Source: Cytophagales bacterium (lineage in GTDB: Bacteria > Bacteroidota > Bacteroidia > Cytophagales > Cyclobacteriaceae). Taken from it: a stretch of 63,008 bases of DNA. Shown piece after piece: positions 48,601 to 58,171 of the stretch. Position 1 is the first letter of the stretch, and the number at the start of each line of letters is the position of its first letter. The stretch is taken from NCBI GenBank assembly GCA_020402945.1, contig JADBYQ010000026.1:1-63008 (forward strand). Direction: 5' to 3'. The notes under the pieces were generated by a model, which saw only the letters and a program-made list of their open reading frames with translations, made no database searches and had not been told where the DNA came from. The translations under genes were made by a program, and so were the position numbers.

Positions 48601-50487
48601 GAGGCAATAAATCTCCTATCGGCTGATGAGCGAAACAAAGTGCTATATGAATTCAACGACACGAGTGTGCCGTACCCGAAAGACAAAACAATTATACAGC
48701 TGCTTTTGGATCAAGTCGAGAGAAAGCCCAATAACGTTGCCTTGTCTGATGCAAACACAAGCCTCACCTATAAGCAACTGTGGGAACGGACTGATCAGTT
48801 AGCTGATTTTTTAGTTACCCATGGTGCTGAAGGTAAAATCATTGGCGTATTTGCTGATAAATCCGTAGACACCATCGTGTGGATCATCAGTATTTTAAAG
48901 AGCGGCGGTGCGTATCTCACATTGGATATTAATAGTCCGGAAGAGCGATTGAAGTATATGTTGGACGATGCGAATGTTAACATCGTTGTTGCCAACAAAT
49001 TTGTTCCGGAAAATATCAGTAAAGAGTATGCGGTCTTTCAGACAGCGGTGATTCAGGCTACACACAAGCAGTACCAAAGAAATGTGGGCATAACACGATC
49101 GCCGGATGATCTTGCCTATGTCATGTATACATCAGGTACCACAGGAAGGCCGAAAGGTGTAATGGTCACCAACCGGAATGTGTTACGATTGGTTATCAAT
49201 TCAAATTTTGTAATACTGAATAACACAACAAAAGTATTGTTGACGGGAGCAATGACTTTCGATGCCACCACATTTGAAATATGGGGGGCATTGCTGAATG
49301 GTGGTTCACTTACCGTAGTGCCGGAGAACGTGGTTCTGGATTCTGATTTGTTACGCACAGCCATACGTGAGTTCGACATAAACACGATGTTCATAACAAC
49401 CACGTTGTTTAACTATCATGCCCAGGAGCAACCTGAAACTTTTGAAGGGTTAAGAATCCTGATGGTGGGCGGCGAGGCCCTAAGTCCTTTTCACATCTAT
49501 AAAGTAAAGGAACTGTTGCCTAAACTTCAATTAATTAATGGTTATGGTCCCACTGAGAACACGACCTTCTCTACAGCATATTCAATTGTTGCACGACATG
49601 AACACAACATCCCTTTAGGTTCGCCAATTGGCAATTCATCGGTATACATTCTTGATGCTCACCACCAACCTGTCCCTATAGGTGTACCCGGCGAATTGGT
49701 TGTGGGTGGCGACGGTGTTGCGCTTGGTTACTTAAACAACGATGTGCTTACAACTGAGAAGTTTATTGATAATCCTTATAGGCTAGGTGAACGAATGTAT
49801 AAGACAGGAGACTTGGCGCGATGGTTACCTGACGGCCGTGTCGAATTTCTTGGACGGCTAGATGACCAGGTCAAAATCCGCGGATATCGAATTGAGTTGG
49901 GTGAAATAGAAAGTCAATTGCGAGACCTCGCGTGGATAAAAGATGTTGTTGTACAGGTGAAGGAAAGGGCGGGCGATAAATATCTTGTGGCTTACTATGT
50001 GGCAGGTGAAGAAACGTCATCCCTCGAAATGAAAAATTATTTGTCCTCGCGTCTACCTGACTATATGATTCCGTCTCAATATGTTCGGCTGGAAAGTATC
50101 CCGATGACGGCAAACGGGAAATTAAATCGGAAAGCATTGCCTGAGCCAGAATTCGTCATTGAAGATGATTATGTGGCACCGTCTGGTGAAATTGAAGAGG
50201 TGCTTGTAGAGATCTGGAGTGAAATTCTCGGTATCGACAAGAACGTTATCAGTGTAAACAAAAACTTTTTTGAGTTGGGTGGTAACTCTATAAAAATCAT
50301 ACAGCTAAAATCATCTATCAATAAACGGCTTCAGTACACCATTTCCATGGTAGACTTATTTAAATGCACTACCATCTACTCCATGGTGGAGTTTATTAAT
50401 AACGGCGAAATAAAAAACGAGAAGCTTGAGTCTGCAATAGATGCTGAAGTTTCTAACATGGAAGATTTAATCAACTCATTGAACTAG
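42664..50487 (+). CDS. Hybrid PKS-NRPS: KS-AT-KR-ACP-C-A(Val/Ile-like)-PCP
   Basis: 2607 residues. KS: TQCSTS (C182), ETHGTG, ANIGHLISAAG. AT: PGQGSQFKSM, GHSIGEY (S627), KTSHAFHS (malonyl type). KR: TGGLGIFG, AYSAAN (Y1342). ACP: GGNSLQA (S1503). C: HHIINDG (H1688). A: YTSGTTGRPKG (2155), FDATTFEIW (D2200), A5 YGPTENTTF, YKTGDLARW, ANGKLNRKAL. PCP: LGGNS (S2542). My GrsA-based code DAFFMGGTFK is nearest to the Val code DAFWIGGTFK and to Ile-type codes, so a branched aliphatic residue is likely. It adds one hydroxy-acetate unit and one amino acid. It has the same architecture as the next gene. No docking domain is recognised at either end. Confidence 0.95.
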   Translation: METVIQDETGFEIAVVGMAGRFPGAKNIHEFWENIKSGKESIRFFTDEELKEYNIDPGVLKNPNYVKAKGYLDNIDEFDASFFGYSPMEALKMDPQIRVFHECVWHALEDAGYYPGNYRGQIGLYGGGVSSLQWQAILFSALADNTLDWMSTELISNKDLLTTRVSYNLGLKGPSFSINTQCSTSVVAVHLACNALLAGECDMALAGGVSINLPPKTGYTYAQDMIISPDGHCRPFDAKASGTIWGDGVGVVALKRLRTAIQDKDKIYAIIKGSAINNDGDSKSNFTAPSVSGQYQVIKLAHQFADVNPQTIEYIETHGTGTALGDPIEIEALKRSFNTDKKQFCGIGSVKANIGHLISAAGIASFIKTVLALQNKQIPPSINFEKPNPKIDFENSPFYVNTELRDWKSEYKVRRAAVNSFGIGGTNAHIVLEECLFENKSSEGDTDNNLNVLVLSAKTNPALVELITEYKSLVADKTVSLDNLAFSLQTTRKHFEYRTAITYSGRTDLIKKIDAINTQEGKDVFRLKEIPNITFMFPGQGSQFKSMCSELYSAYPVFKNEVDACAEIVKKYFNVNIQMLLFDGATLSDSKINETHYAQLALFVVEYSLAKLLMSCNVKPNALIGHSIGEYVAATLSGVIQLQDAIRLVEVRGRLMQSLERGSMVSVMADMVDIEPYLRGSVSIACVNSSRLITLSGKTPDIDDLIIQLECTDLPYTKIKTSHAFHSSMVDPIVDLFVDEVRKVTLAEPTLPYISNMTGDWITKDEATDPLYYGKHLRHCVQFEKGISTILNTTHTTFIEVGPGNALTGFVKRHRIFNANHTLVATVRQERESVNDCQKFLDALGNLWKNGVDVDFKSVLYLEDRSPAKIRLPLYPFQRKRFWPQSNIDQFVEIGREDNAMAKKDINDWFYHLSWQKSYLPLDMELGKHSFKWLILLDDKDFGDYLHLHLEKENQHVVLIYKSDAYEKLDDGRYLIDIKEQDHFYHVFENEFSKGNQFDFIVNALPVEKPTPLNVFSRALEENVFKNFYSNLHLVRAYARVSGTKNLKLLTLTNNTFEVTGNEIVDPYHSLAIGVTKVVPSEYSMVQCKFIDTDLYIVEKTNYQNVLQQLVREVLKMDEKSIVAYRNNIRWEQVLVKRAPNGANTSSILIRENGVYVITGGLGIFGFKFSEYLQKHNIVKLALLTRSVFPDKGCWHHWRTYSLAEILSFENLSAAFGLDRRDVALEIRKDIYNKIIKIGKVEAAGATVDVFQCEISDDVSVENCFSLIEKTLGPINGIIHGAGYYQYTPIASCAYGEINSILSPKVQGTLALFSCLKNRCVEFVMLHSSLSAVIPLKDFSAYSAANLFLDAFAAYMNSVGGVRTVAVNWDIFKLREDEIGAVTAEEEENSRRYLKFLKDGIGHEEGGMLFDRVLHEINTQVIISRNDLLNVQRIIDMQNDHVGTTEPTNNNARTSIFKRPNLTVQYMEPQSTLQEEMCIRWAEVLGYDKIGVLDDFFELGGNSLQALTIINRLSKEKRVDLSFSEFFKKTSIESLAAYIVERKKNNTTPFQQTAIERTAKKDFYCLSSPQQRIYFLYEMDKGSLAYNMPEVVELLGTVDKDKLEDTFRKLIHRHESLRTSIVMRDEMPHQEIAEEVPFSIEYFESDESGVETILKKFVRPFDLTQAPLLRVGLIKIVTGHQLLLIDIHHIINDGVTRGVLIKEFMSFYNNEELHALTLQYKDYAEWQQSHDQKMLLLGQRDFWKSQFQDEITALNLPMDYVRPKVKTYAGSTCSFSLTFEETKKIIATGEAAGATPFMTLLSIFNILLSKLSYQSEITIGTGVAGRGHADLESVIGMFVNSLPLRNYPKPDLTFREFLSDVKNRTLACFDNQFYPYEELIKELNIPRDTSRNPLFDVMLVYQNFPLRELSIPGLTLKPRQNSSGISKFDLTLVVAEAEGKLSFDFEYATDLFKRETIERFVAYLKQIVYAVINEPNIKLEAINLLSADERNKVLYEFNDTSVPYPKDKTIIQLLLDQVERKPNNVALSDANTSLTYKQLWERTDQLADFLVTHGAEGKIIGVFADKSVDTIVWIISILKSGGAYLTLDINSPEERLKYMLDDANVNIVVANKFVPENISKEYAVFQTAVIQATHKQYQRNVGITRSPDDLAYVMYTSGTTGRPKGVMVTNRNVLRLVINSNFVILNNTTKVLLTGAMTFDATTFEIWGALLNGGSLTVVPENVVLDSDLLRTAIREFDINTMFITTTLFNYHAQEQPETFEGLRILMVGGEALSPFHIYKVKELLPKLQLINGYGPTENTTFSTAYSIVARHEHNIPLGSPIGNSSVYILDAHHQPVPIGVPGELVVGGDGVALGYLNNDVLTTEKFIDNPYRLGERMYKTGDLARWLPDGRVEFLGRLDDQVKIRGYRIELGEIESQLRDLAWIKDVVVQVKERAGDKYLVAYYVAGEETSSLEMKNYLSSRLPDYMIPSQYVRLESIPMTANGKLNRKALPEPEFVIEDDYVAPSGEIEEVLVEIWSEILGIDKNVISVNKNFFELGGNSIKIIQLKSSINKRLQYTISMVDLFKCTTIYSMVEFINNGEIKNEKLESAIDAEVSNMEDLINSLN

Positions 50488-50501
50488 ACCCTTAACTTTG
50501 T

Positions 50502-53500
50502 ATGCGTAATTACAATGGGACGGAAGTTGCCATTATTGGCATGGCCGGCCGTTTTCCTGGTGGCAATTCAATTGATGAATTCTGGAACAACTTAAAAAAT
50601 GGTGTTGAGTCCGTTAGCTTTTTCACAGACAAAGAGCTGCAAGAATCAGGAGAAGAACGCGCTGCCATAGAGAGTCCGGCATATGTAAAGGCAGGCAGTT
50701 ATCTGCAGAATAAACAATTTTTCGATTCGGCCTTCTTTGGAAAATTTCCCAATGAAGTTGCCATAACCGATCCACAGATTCGAATATTTCAAGAGTGCGT
50801 GTGGCATGCCATGGAGGACGCCGGCTGCAATGTTTATGAGGGCGATAGAAAAATAGGTGTTTTTGCAGGAGGCTCCTCGAACCCAAATTGGGTGAATTAT
50901 GCGGTGATAGCAAACCAACAGAATCTCGTCGACGGCCTTTCGATCAGATATTTAAGCAACGTTGAATTCCTTTGTTCTAGCACGTCTTATTTATTCAACT
51001 TTAGGGGACCTTCTGTCTATTTGAGCACCGCTTGTTCAACGTCATTGGTCGCTATTCAAAAAGCTTCGATGAGTCTTTTATTGCAAGAGTGCAACATGGC
51101 AATTGCAGGTGGCGTCTCTGTGACCAATAAGTCGAAAAGAGGATATTATTACCAGGAAGGAATGATCTTTTCAAAAGACGGGCATTGCCGCGCATTTGAC
51201 AAGGATGCAAGCGGAACGATATCAGGAGAAGGAGTTGGTGTTGTTGTTCTCAAACGACTAAAGGACGCAATCCGCGATGGCGATAATATTCATGCTATCA
51301 TCAAAGGAAGCGCTATTAATAACGATGGTTACGGTAAAGTTGGTTACATAGCACCTAGCATTGAGGGCCAATGTGAAGTGATATTGAAAGCCAGAAAAAT
51401 GGCTAAGGTAGAACCAGATAGTATTACCTACCTGGAAGCACATGGCACGGGTACAGTATTAGGCGATCCGATAGAAGTTGAAGCATTAAATCTTGCCTTT
51501 GGTAAAAGTGACCGGAGATACTGCGCAATAGGTTCGGTAAAGACAAACATTGGTCATCTCGATGTGGCCGCCGGAGTAGCCGGATTGATCAAGACTGTAT
51601 TGGCATTAAAACATAAACAAATACCACCAAGCTTAAATTTTAACGAACCCAATCCCAATATTAATTTCGGCGACTCGCCATTTTATGTAAACACCCAACT
51701 TTCCAATTGGACAAATGACAAGTACCCTTTGCGTGCCGCCGTTAACTCTTTTGGTGTAGGTGGAACAAACGCGCACGTTGTTCTCGAAGAGGCACCCGTG
51801 AGAACCTCATCTTCAAGCAGACCCTTTCAGGTGTTAACAGTGTCGGCTAAAACATCAAGTGCACTTCAACGAAATGTCGTGAACTTGAGAAGTTACCTGG
51901 ACGAAAACAAAAACACAAACCTCGCGGATGTAGCGTACACGCTTAACACTTGCCGTCTCACTTTTGAATATCGGAAGGCGATTGTTTGTCATAACATTAA
52001 GGATGCCATCGAACAACTATCTTCAATCGCAGACGAGAAGGCGCACGATACGATAAGGACAAAGGAAGAGAGAAGCACAACCGTATTTATGTTCCCTGGG
52101 CAAGGGTCTCAACATGCAAAAATGTGTTTCGAATTGTTCAGTCATGAACCGGTGTTTCGCGATCAAGTTCAGCGCTGTTTCGACATCGTACAGGAGCAAT
52201 ATGGGAAAGACATGAAAGCAATTATGTTTTCTGATGTTGACGTAAAAATCAATGAAACTGAATTTACACAGCCAGCGCTTTTCATAGTTGAATATGCCTT
52301 ATCTCGTTTGCTGGTGCATTGGGGTGTACAACCCGATGTGATGATTGGCCATAGTATTGGTGAGTATGTTGCAGCGTGCCTAAGCGAAGTGTTTACGCTT
52401 GAGGATGCATTACGGCTTGTTGTGAAACGCGGCGAACTAATGCAACAGATGGAGAAAGGCACGATGTTGGGTATTTCAATTTCTAGTGAAGCCCTCACGC
52501 CTTATCTGGAAAAATATAATACGGTTTCGCTTGCGGCAATAAATAGTCCAAACGCTTGTGTTGTTTCAGGATCAGCGTTATCAATAGTTGAAATTCAGGA
52601 GTTCTTGGAACGTGATGGTTTTAGTTGTAAGCAATTGCAAACATCACACGCCTTTCATTCCCACCAGATGGATGCAATGTTGGCGGAGTTTGTACGAGAA
52701 GTTGAAAAAGTAACGATATCCCCTCAGAAGATACCGTTTATTTCTAATGTTACTGGTAAGCGCGCTGCAGATGAGGATCTGTTGCGGCCGAAATACTGGG
52801 CTGATCAACTTCGTTACACGGTGAAATTTTCAGAGGGCATTGATGATATTATGCAGGAAAAGCACAGTGTATTTTTGGAAGTCGGGCCGGGGAAAACATT
52901 GGGTTCTTTTGTTGGTGCAAATAAGAATAAGAAAGAAGGACATAGGGTGATAAATCTTTTACCCAAGTCAGCAGATTTCGGTAATAGCTTCGTGCAGGTG
53001 TTGGCAGGTTTAGGAAAACTTTGGTTGAATGGCGTTCAGCCAGAATGGAAGAATTTGTATGACCATGAAGTACGTCAGAAATTATCACTCCCCGGTTATT
53101 CTTTCGACCGGATTGAGTATCCTGCCTATGTAGATGCTGAAGCCATGATCAAAGAAATGATCTATGATCAGCCGCTTGCCAAAAAAGATATTTCAGAATG
53201 GTTCTATGCCCCGACATGGCAGTTATCTAAGTCGGTAGTAAAACCTTCTACGGTGAATTTTCTCAACGTGATCTTCTTAGATGAACTGGGTTTTGGAGAA
53301 CAGTTGAAAAAAGATATAGTCCAGAAGGGCGGAGAAGTTGTTGTGGTGGATAAAGGATCGGCTTTTAAACATGTTACTAAAAATTGTTTTGAAATTGATC
53401 CTCAGAATGAGGCTGATTTTGATACACTGTTCAACGAAATAAGGTCTACCGATTTAAAGGTTCGCGTCATTTTCGCATGGGCAATATCTACACCTGCCAA

Positions 53501-56500
53501 CGGCCCAATAAGCGTTGATTTGGTGAGAAGCGCGATGTCGGATGGATTTTATTCCTTGCTGAATATTTCCAGAGGAATGAACAGCACATTTGGGAATCGT
53601 TCCATGGAAATTATTTCCTTAACAAATGATTTATGCAAAGTGCTGAATCATGATCGTGTTTCTTCCGAGAAGTCTCCGTTGCTGGGATTGCTAAAGGTGA
53701 TCCCGAGAGAATATGAAAGCATCCGCTGTAAAAATATTGACTTCACGCTATCTGACATCACAGGTGCAAAAATCATGAAAGATATTGTTGAAGAAATCGT
53801 TTCTGGAGATGATAGTCAAATCGTAGCGCTGCGCTACGGGACACGTTTTGTTCAAGCTATAAAACCTGTTAAAATTACACAACATGCAAACAGTAGCAAT
53901 CCCTTTGTTTCTGGTGGTGTGTATCTAATTACTGGTGGTATTGGTGGGATGGGGTTGACCTTCGCAAAAAAAATATCAGAAAATATTAAGAGCGTAAAGT
54001 TAATTCTGTTAGGGCGAAGATTGCTACCCGAGAAAAAGAAGTGGAGGCAATGGTTGCAAAAGCATAAAGAAAATGATCCGCTTTACAATATCATTTCTAC
54101 TCTGCAAGACATAGAAGAGCGCGGGTGTACTATTCATTATCTATCGGTAGATATTTCAGACATCGATGCGTTGAACGCCGGGCTCAAAAAGTTTGAATCG
54201 GATATTGGAAACATTCGTGGTGTGATCCACACGGCGGGTGTAGCTGACGATGCCGGCATAATCCACCGCCGGACAAAAGAGGACAATGAAAGAATTATTT
54301 CATCAAAGATTTATGGGACAATTGCTTTACAGTATGTTCTGTCGCAACACACGCTTGACTTCTTTGTATTGTGCTCTTCATTAGCTTCATGGATTGCGCC
54401 ACCGGGGCAGGTAGGTTACGTGGCGGCTAATCTTTTTATGGAGTCGATCGCCACACAAATTAACTCGACTCAGCCAAGTGTTAGTATCGGATGGAATCAA
54501 TGGCGTGAGGTTGGTATGGCCGCGCAGGAGGTCGCGCGAACCGGGCTATCATACATTGAGAATAGTGTGTCACCAAACGAGGGTTATGAACTTTTACTTC
54601 AAGCAATAAACACGGGGTTGCCAGAACTACATATCTCGAATGTTGATCCGTCAGTTTATTTTGAAAAAATTGCCGTCGTAGAATCGCATACAGAGTTAGT
54701 TCATACGGGTAAAACTAGAATAACGAAAGACGAACTGGAAGAGAGACTACATTATATCTGGGTTCATTTTTTCGGGAAGGCAGTTATTGATGTTAATGAT
54801 GACTTTTTCGCAATAGGTGGCGATTCTTTGAAAGCATTGACCCTGCTGGCCAGAATTAAAAAAGAAATTGACATTGATTTGTCGTTATCTTCTTTTCTCA
54901 ATCATTCTTCAATTAAAGACCTGGCAAACCACTTAGCGGAAAGGTATGCTCATATGGGCGTGCACAAAAATAACCGGTCAATCGCAATAGCGCCGAAGAG
55001 GGATCACTACGCGTTATCATCTTCGCAGCAACGTATTCATTTCCTTTGTCAGCTTGAGAAATCCTTGTTGACCTACAACATGCCGCAGGTAGTGCGGCTG
55101 GAAGGTAGCGTAAACATACAGCGGTTAACAGAGGCATTTAAACACTTAATACAGCGTCATGAAAGTTTCAGAACTTCTTTTCATGAGGTTAATGGAAAGA
55201 TCGTTCAAAAAATCCATGACAAAATTGATTTTGACCTCGCTCAAATCACATTGGAAGACTATGCGGTTGACGGGATAATTAAAAATTTCATTCGTCCATT
55301 TGATCTGAATGAAGCGCCATTGTTGCGTGCCGGTGTCGTCAAACTAACAGACACCGAACATATCTTGATGGTCGATATGCACCATATTATCGCTGATGGT
55401 GTGTCACAAGAAGTATTAATTAGCGATTTTATGGCATTGTACAATGGCGCGCACCTTCCAGAAATGCGGGTTCAGTATAAAGATTACGCAGAATGGCAGC
55501 AGGATGCAGACCAGCGATCCCAAATGGATACTCAGAGAGACTTCTGGAAGCAACAGTTCGCAGAAGACGTTACCGTGTTAGATCTGCCAGCGGAGCATGC
55601 AAGACCTGCCCAGAAAAGTTACAGCGGCCGCGTTAAAGATTTTGTGATCAGCAAATCAGAGGTCGAGCAATTACGGTCATTGATGGCAAAAGAAGATAGC
55701 ACCATGTTCATGATTGTGCTATCGATTTTTAATGTTTTATTAAGTAAACTAAGTGGTCAGGATGATATTGTGATAGGAACACCTGTGGCAGGAAGAAATC
55801 ATGCAGACGTGGAGGGAATCATTGGTATGTTCGTCAACACCCTTGCACTTCGCAATGCGCCTAAGGGTGACCTTGCCTTTCGTAAATTTTTATCAAGTGT
55901 AAAGGACAATACAGTATCGTGTTTCGATAATCAACTGTATCCATATGAAGAATTGATTGGTGAATTACAGATCAGGCGCGAGAGCGCCCGCAATCCGCTA
56001 TTCGACGTGATGCTTGTATATCAAAATTTTGGACAAAAAGAATTAGATATTCCTGGATTGACACTTAAGCGTTACGGTAATGTTCATCAAGTAGCCAAGT
56101 TTGATCTTACACTTACAGTAGTAGAATTAGATGATGAGTTGCACATGAGTTTTGAATATGCTACCGATCTGTTTGAGGAACAAACGATAGATCGATTCAT
56201 CGCTTACTTCAAGCGCATCTCTGCGCAGGTTGCTGATAACGCTGATAAAAAGTTGTCGGAGATAGAAATTTTGTCCCAACCGGAACGCCGTCAATTGTTG
56301 CATGGATTCAATGATACAGATACGCCTTATCCAAGACACAAAACGCTTGTAGACTTGTTCCACGAACAGGTCACGAATACACCAAACAACATTGCCGTAT
56401 GGTGCGATGGAAGGGGGATGACCTACAGAGAACTTAATGAGAAGGCAGAAAAGATCGCCGTGTATCTGCAACAAGTTGAGGGTGTGAAAGCGGGTGATTT

Positions 56501-58160
56501 GGTTGGTATTTTTCTTGAGCGGGAAGAATCGTTGCTGCCATCAATTTTTGGAGTGTTAAAAGCAGGCGCAGCCTATGTACCATTATCCATATATTTTCCA
56601 TCTGCACGTATACAATCGATCATCGAAGATGCAAACCTGAAAGTTTTAATCACGCGTGGACGGCACGTAGAAATATTGCGTGATGACGAAATGCTTCGCG
56701 TAATCGATTTAGATATCGAACTGAAAGATATCGAAGCGCAGGCAACACATCAGCTCAGTGGCAAGCCTGCGGGAAATGATTTGGCGTACGTAATTTATAC
56801 TTCCGGATCGACAGGCAATCCGAAAGGCGTCATGGTCGAACATCATTCGGTTGTAAATCGGTTACTGTGGATGCAAAAGCAATATCCGTTAACGGAGCAT
56901 GATGTGCTTTTGCAAAAAACGTCGTTAATCTTTGATGTATCTGTTTGGGAGCTTTTTTGGTGGTCGCTAGCAGGGGCAAGTGTTTGCATGTTAGCGCCTG
57001 AAGAAGAGAAGAATCCTCGAAAACTTATAGAAGTAATAGAGGCAAATAAAATTACAACACTCCATTTCGTTCCTTCCATGCTCACTGCGTTTCTGGACGA
57101 AGCCAACGTGTCGGGCGTAGAGCGACTAAAATCACTGCGACAAGTTTTTGCAAGTGGTGAAGCGTTAGGCGTTGATCAGGTGAATAGGTTTGGTAAAATA
57201 ATTCATCATCCGGCGCGAACGCGTCTGATTAACTTATATGGTCCCACAGAAGCCACCGTTGATGTTTCGTTTCATGAATGTGATTTTATGCATGAAAATG
57301 TGGCTATTCCAATAGGTAAGCCGATTGATAACATCAAACTATATGTCATTGATAAATACAACGGATTATGTCCCGTCGGCGTGCCGGGTGAATTGTGCAT
57401 TGAAGGTGTTGGTCTTGCGCGTGGGTATTTAAATAACGAAGAGTTGACAAGCAGTAAATTCAGACCGAATCCATTCTGTCCAGACGGAAGGATTTATCAT
57501 ACTGGTGATTTAGTATGTTGGTTGCCGGATGGAAATATTAAATTTTTAGGCAGAATTGATCATCAGGTCAAGATAAGAGGCTTTAGAATTGAGCTTAATG
57601 AAATTGAAAGGCATATAGTCATGTTTCCGTCCATCACGGATTGCGTTGTCCTGCCAAGAGACAGGGAGGAAGATAAATATATTGTAGCTTATTATGTGGC
57701 CGCAGATGAAATTCCGATCGAAACGTTGCGCAGTCATTTGTCCGGACAATTACCCTACTACATGGTGCCTTCGTTTTTTGTTCACTTGCATGCGTTCCCG
57801 TTAACAACGAGTGGTAAGGTTGATCGCAAGAAATTGCCAGACCCAACATCTTTTGCCTTGGCAGACCATGAAGCGCCCACAAATGAAATTGAAGAAAAAC
57901 TTTTGACGATCTGGAGTGACGTATTGTTGATAAACAGGGATGTTATTAGCGTACATAGCAACTTTTTTGATATCGGCGGGCATTCGCTGATGGCAACGCT
58001 ACTCGTTAATAAGATCGCAAAGGAATTTAATCTGGAATTTAACCTGAAAGATATTTTTGATAAACAAAGCATCCGAGCGCAAGCTGAATTCATAGCACTT
58101 AATAATTGGTTATTTAGCACAGAAATAAGCAACGACGGAAGCACTGAAATTACCGTCTAA
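50502..58160 (+). CDS. Hybrid PKS-NRPS: KS-AT-KR-ACP-C-A(Ser)-PCP
   Basis: 2552 residues. KS: TACSTS (C178), EAHGTG, TNIGHLDVAAG. AT: PGQGSQHAKM, GHSIGEY (S618), QTSHAFHS (malonyl type). KR: TGGIGGMG from T1144, VGYVAAN (Y1306); GVADDAG resembles the B-type LDD signature. ACP: GGDSLKA (S1442). C: HHIIADG (H1627). A: YTSGSTGNPKG (2099), FDVSVWELF (D2145), A5 YGPTEATVD, YHTGDLVCW, TSGKVDRKKL. PCP: GGHSLMA (S2495). My GrsA-based code DVWHFSLVDK is the classical Ser code. It starts 14 bases after the previous stop. Its short polar tail (after about residue 2535) ends 11 bases before a gene that opens with a TubC-type docking domain, so the tail may be the docking peptide. Confidence 0.95.
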   Translation: MRNYNGTEVAIIGMAGRFPGGNSIDEFWNNLKNGVESVSFFTDKELQESGEERAAIESPAYVKAGSYLQNKQFFDSAFFGKFPNEVAITDPQIRIFQECVWHAMEDAGCNVYEGDRKIGVFAGGSSNPNWVNYAVIANQQNLVDGLSIRYLSNVEFLCSSTSYLFNFRGPSVYLSTACSTSLVAIQKASMSLLLQECNMAIAGGVSVTNKSKRGYYYQEGMIFSKDGHCRAFDKDASGTISGEGVGVVVLKRLKDAIRDGDNIHAIIKGSAINNDGYGKVGYIAPSIEGQCEVILKARKMAKVEPDSITYLEAHGTGTVLGDPIEVEALNLAFGKSDRRYCAIGSVKTNIGHLDVAAGVAGLIKTVLALKHKQIPPSLNFNEPNPNINFGDSPFYVNTQLSNWTNDKYPLRAAVNSFGVGGTNAHVVLEEAPVRTSSSSRPFQVLTVSAKTSSALQRNVVNLRSYLDENKNTNLADVAYTLNTCRLTFEYRKAIVCHNIKDAIEQLSSIADEKAHDTIRTKEERSTTVFMFPGQGSQHAKMCFELFSHEPVFRDQVQRCFDIVQEQYGKDMKAIMFSDVDVKINETEFTQPALFIVEYALSRLLVHWGVQPDVMIGHSIGEYVAACLSEVFTLEDALRLVVKRGELMQQMEKGTMLGISISSEALTPYLEKYNTVSLAAINSPNACVVSGSALSIVEIQEFLERDGFSCKQLQTSHAFHSHQMDAMLAEFVREVEKVTISPQKIPFISNVTGKRAADEDLLRPKYWADQLRYTVKFSEGIDDIMQEKHSVFLEVGPGKTLGSFVGANKNKKEGHRVINLLPKSADFGNSFVQVLAGLGKLWLNGVQPEWKNLYDHEVRQKLSLPGYSFDRIEYPAYVDAEAMIKEMIYDQPLAKKDISEWFYAPTWQLSKSVVKPSTVNFLNVIFLDELGFGEQLKKDIVQKGGEVVVVDKGSAFKHVTKNCFEIDPQNEADFDTLFNEIRSTDLKVRVIFAWAISTPANGPISVDLVRSAMSDGFYSLLNISRGMNSTFGNRSMEIISLTNDLCKVLNHDRVSSEKSPLLGLLKVIPREYESIRCKNIDFTLSDITGAKIMKDIVEEIVSGDDSQIVALRYGTRFVQAIKPVKITQHANSSNPFVSGGVYLITGGIGGMGLTFAKKISENIKSVKLILLGRRLLPEKKKWRQWLQKHKENDPLYNIISTLQDIEERGCTIHYLSVDISDIDALNAGLKKFESDIGNIRGVIHTAGVADDAGIIHRRTKEDNERIISSKIYGTIALQYVLSQHTLDFFVLCSSLASWIAPPGQVGYVAANLFMESIATQINSTQPSVSIGWNQWREVGMAAQEVARTGLSYIENSVSPNEGYELLLQAINTGLPELHISNVDPSVYFEKIAVVESHTELVHTGKTRITKDELEERLHYIWVHFFGKAVIDVNDDFFAIGGDSLKALTLLARIKKEIDIDLSLSSFLNHSSIKDLANHLAERYAHMGVHKNNRSIAIAPKRDHYALSSSQQRIHFLCQLEKSLLTYNMPQVVRLEGSVNIQRLTEAFKHLIQRHESFRTSFHEVNGKIVQKIHDKIDFDLAQITLEDYAVDGIIKNFIRPFDLNEAPLLRAGVVKLTDTEHILMVDMHHIIADGVSQEVLISDFMALYNGAHLPEMRVQYKDYAEWQQDADQRSQMDTQRDFWKQQFAEDVTVLDLPAEHARPAQKSYSGRVKDFVISKSEVEQLRSLMAKEDSTMFMIVLSIFNVLLSKLSGQDDIVIGTPVAGRNHADVEGIIGMFVNTLALRNAPKGDLAFRKFLSSVKDNTVSCFDNQLYPYEELIGELQIRRESARNPLFDVMLVYQNFGQKELDIPGLTLKRYGNVHQVAKFDLTLTVVELDDELHMSFEYATDLFEEQTIDRFIAYFKRISAQVADNADKKLSEIEILSQPERRQLLHGFNDTDTPYPRHKTLVDLFHEQVTNTPNNIAVWCDGRGMTYRELNEKAEKIAVYLQQVEGVKAGDLVGIFLEREESLLPSIFGVLKAGAAYVPLSIYFPSARIQSIIEDANLKVLITRGRHVEILRDDEMLRVIDLDIELKDIEAQATHQLSGKPAGNDLAYVIYTSGSTGNPKGVMVEHHSVVNRLLWMQKQYPLTEHDVLLQKTSLIFDVSVWELFWWSLAGASVCMLAPEEEKNPRKLIEVIEANKITTLHFVPSMLTAFLDEANVSGVERLKSLRQVFASGEALGVDQVNRFGKIIHHPARTRLINLYGPTEATVDVSFHECDFMHENVAIPIGKPIDNIKLYVIDKYNGLCPVGVPGELCIEGVGLARGYLNNEELTSSKFRPNPFCPDGRIYHTGDLVCWLPDGNIKFLGRIDHQVKIRGFRIELNEIERHIVMFPSITDCVVLPRDREEDKYIVAYYVAADEIPIETLRSHLSGQLPYYMVPSFFVHLHAFPLTTSGKVDRKKLPDPTSFALADHEAPTNEIEEKLLTIWSDVLLINRDVISVHSNFFDIGGHSLMATLLVNKIAKEFNLEFNLKDIFDKQSIRAQAEFIALNNWLFSTEISNDGSTEITV

Positions 58161-58171
58161 TCAACCCCATC

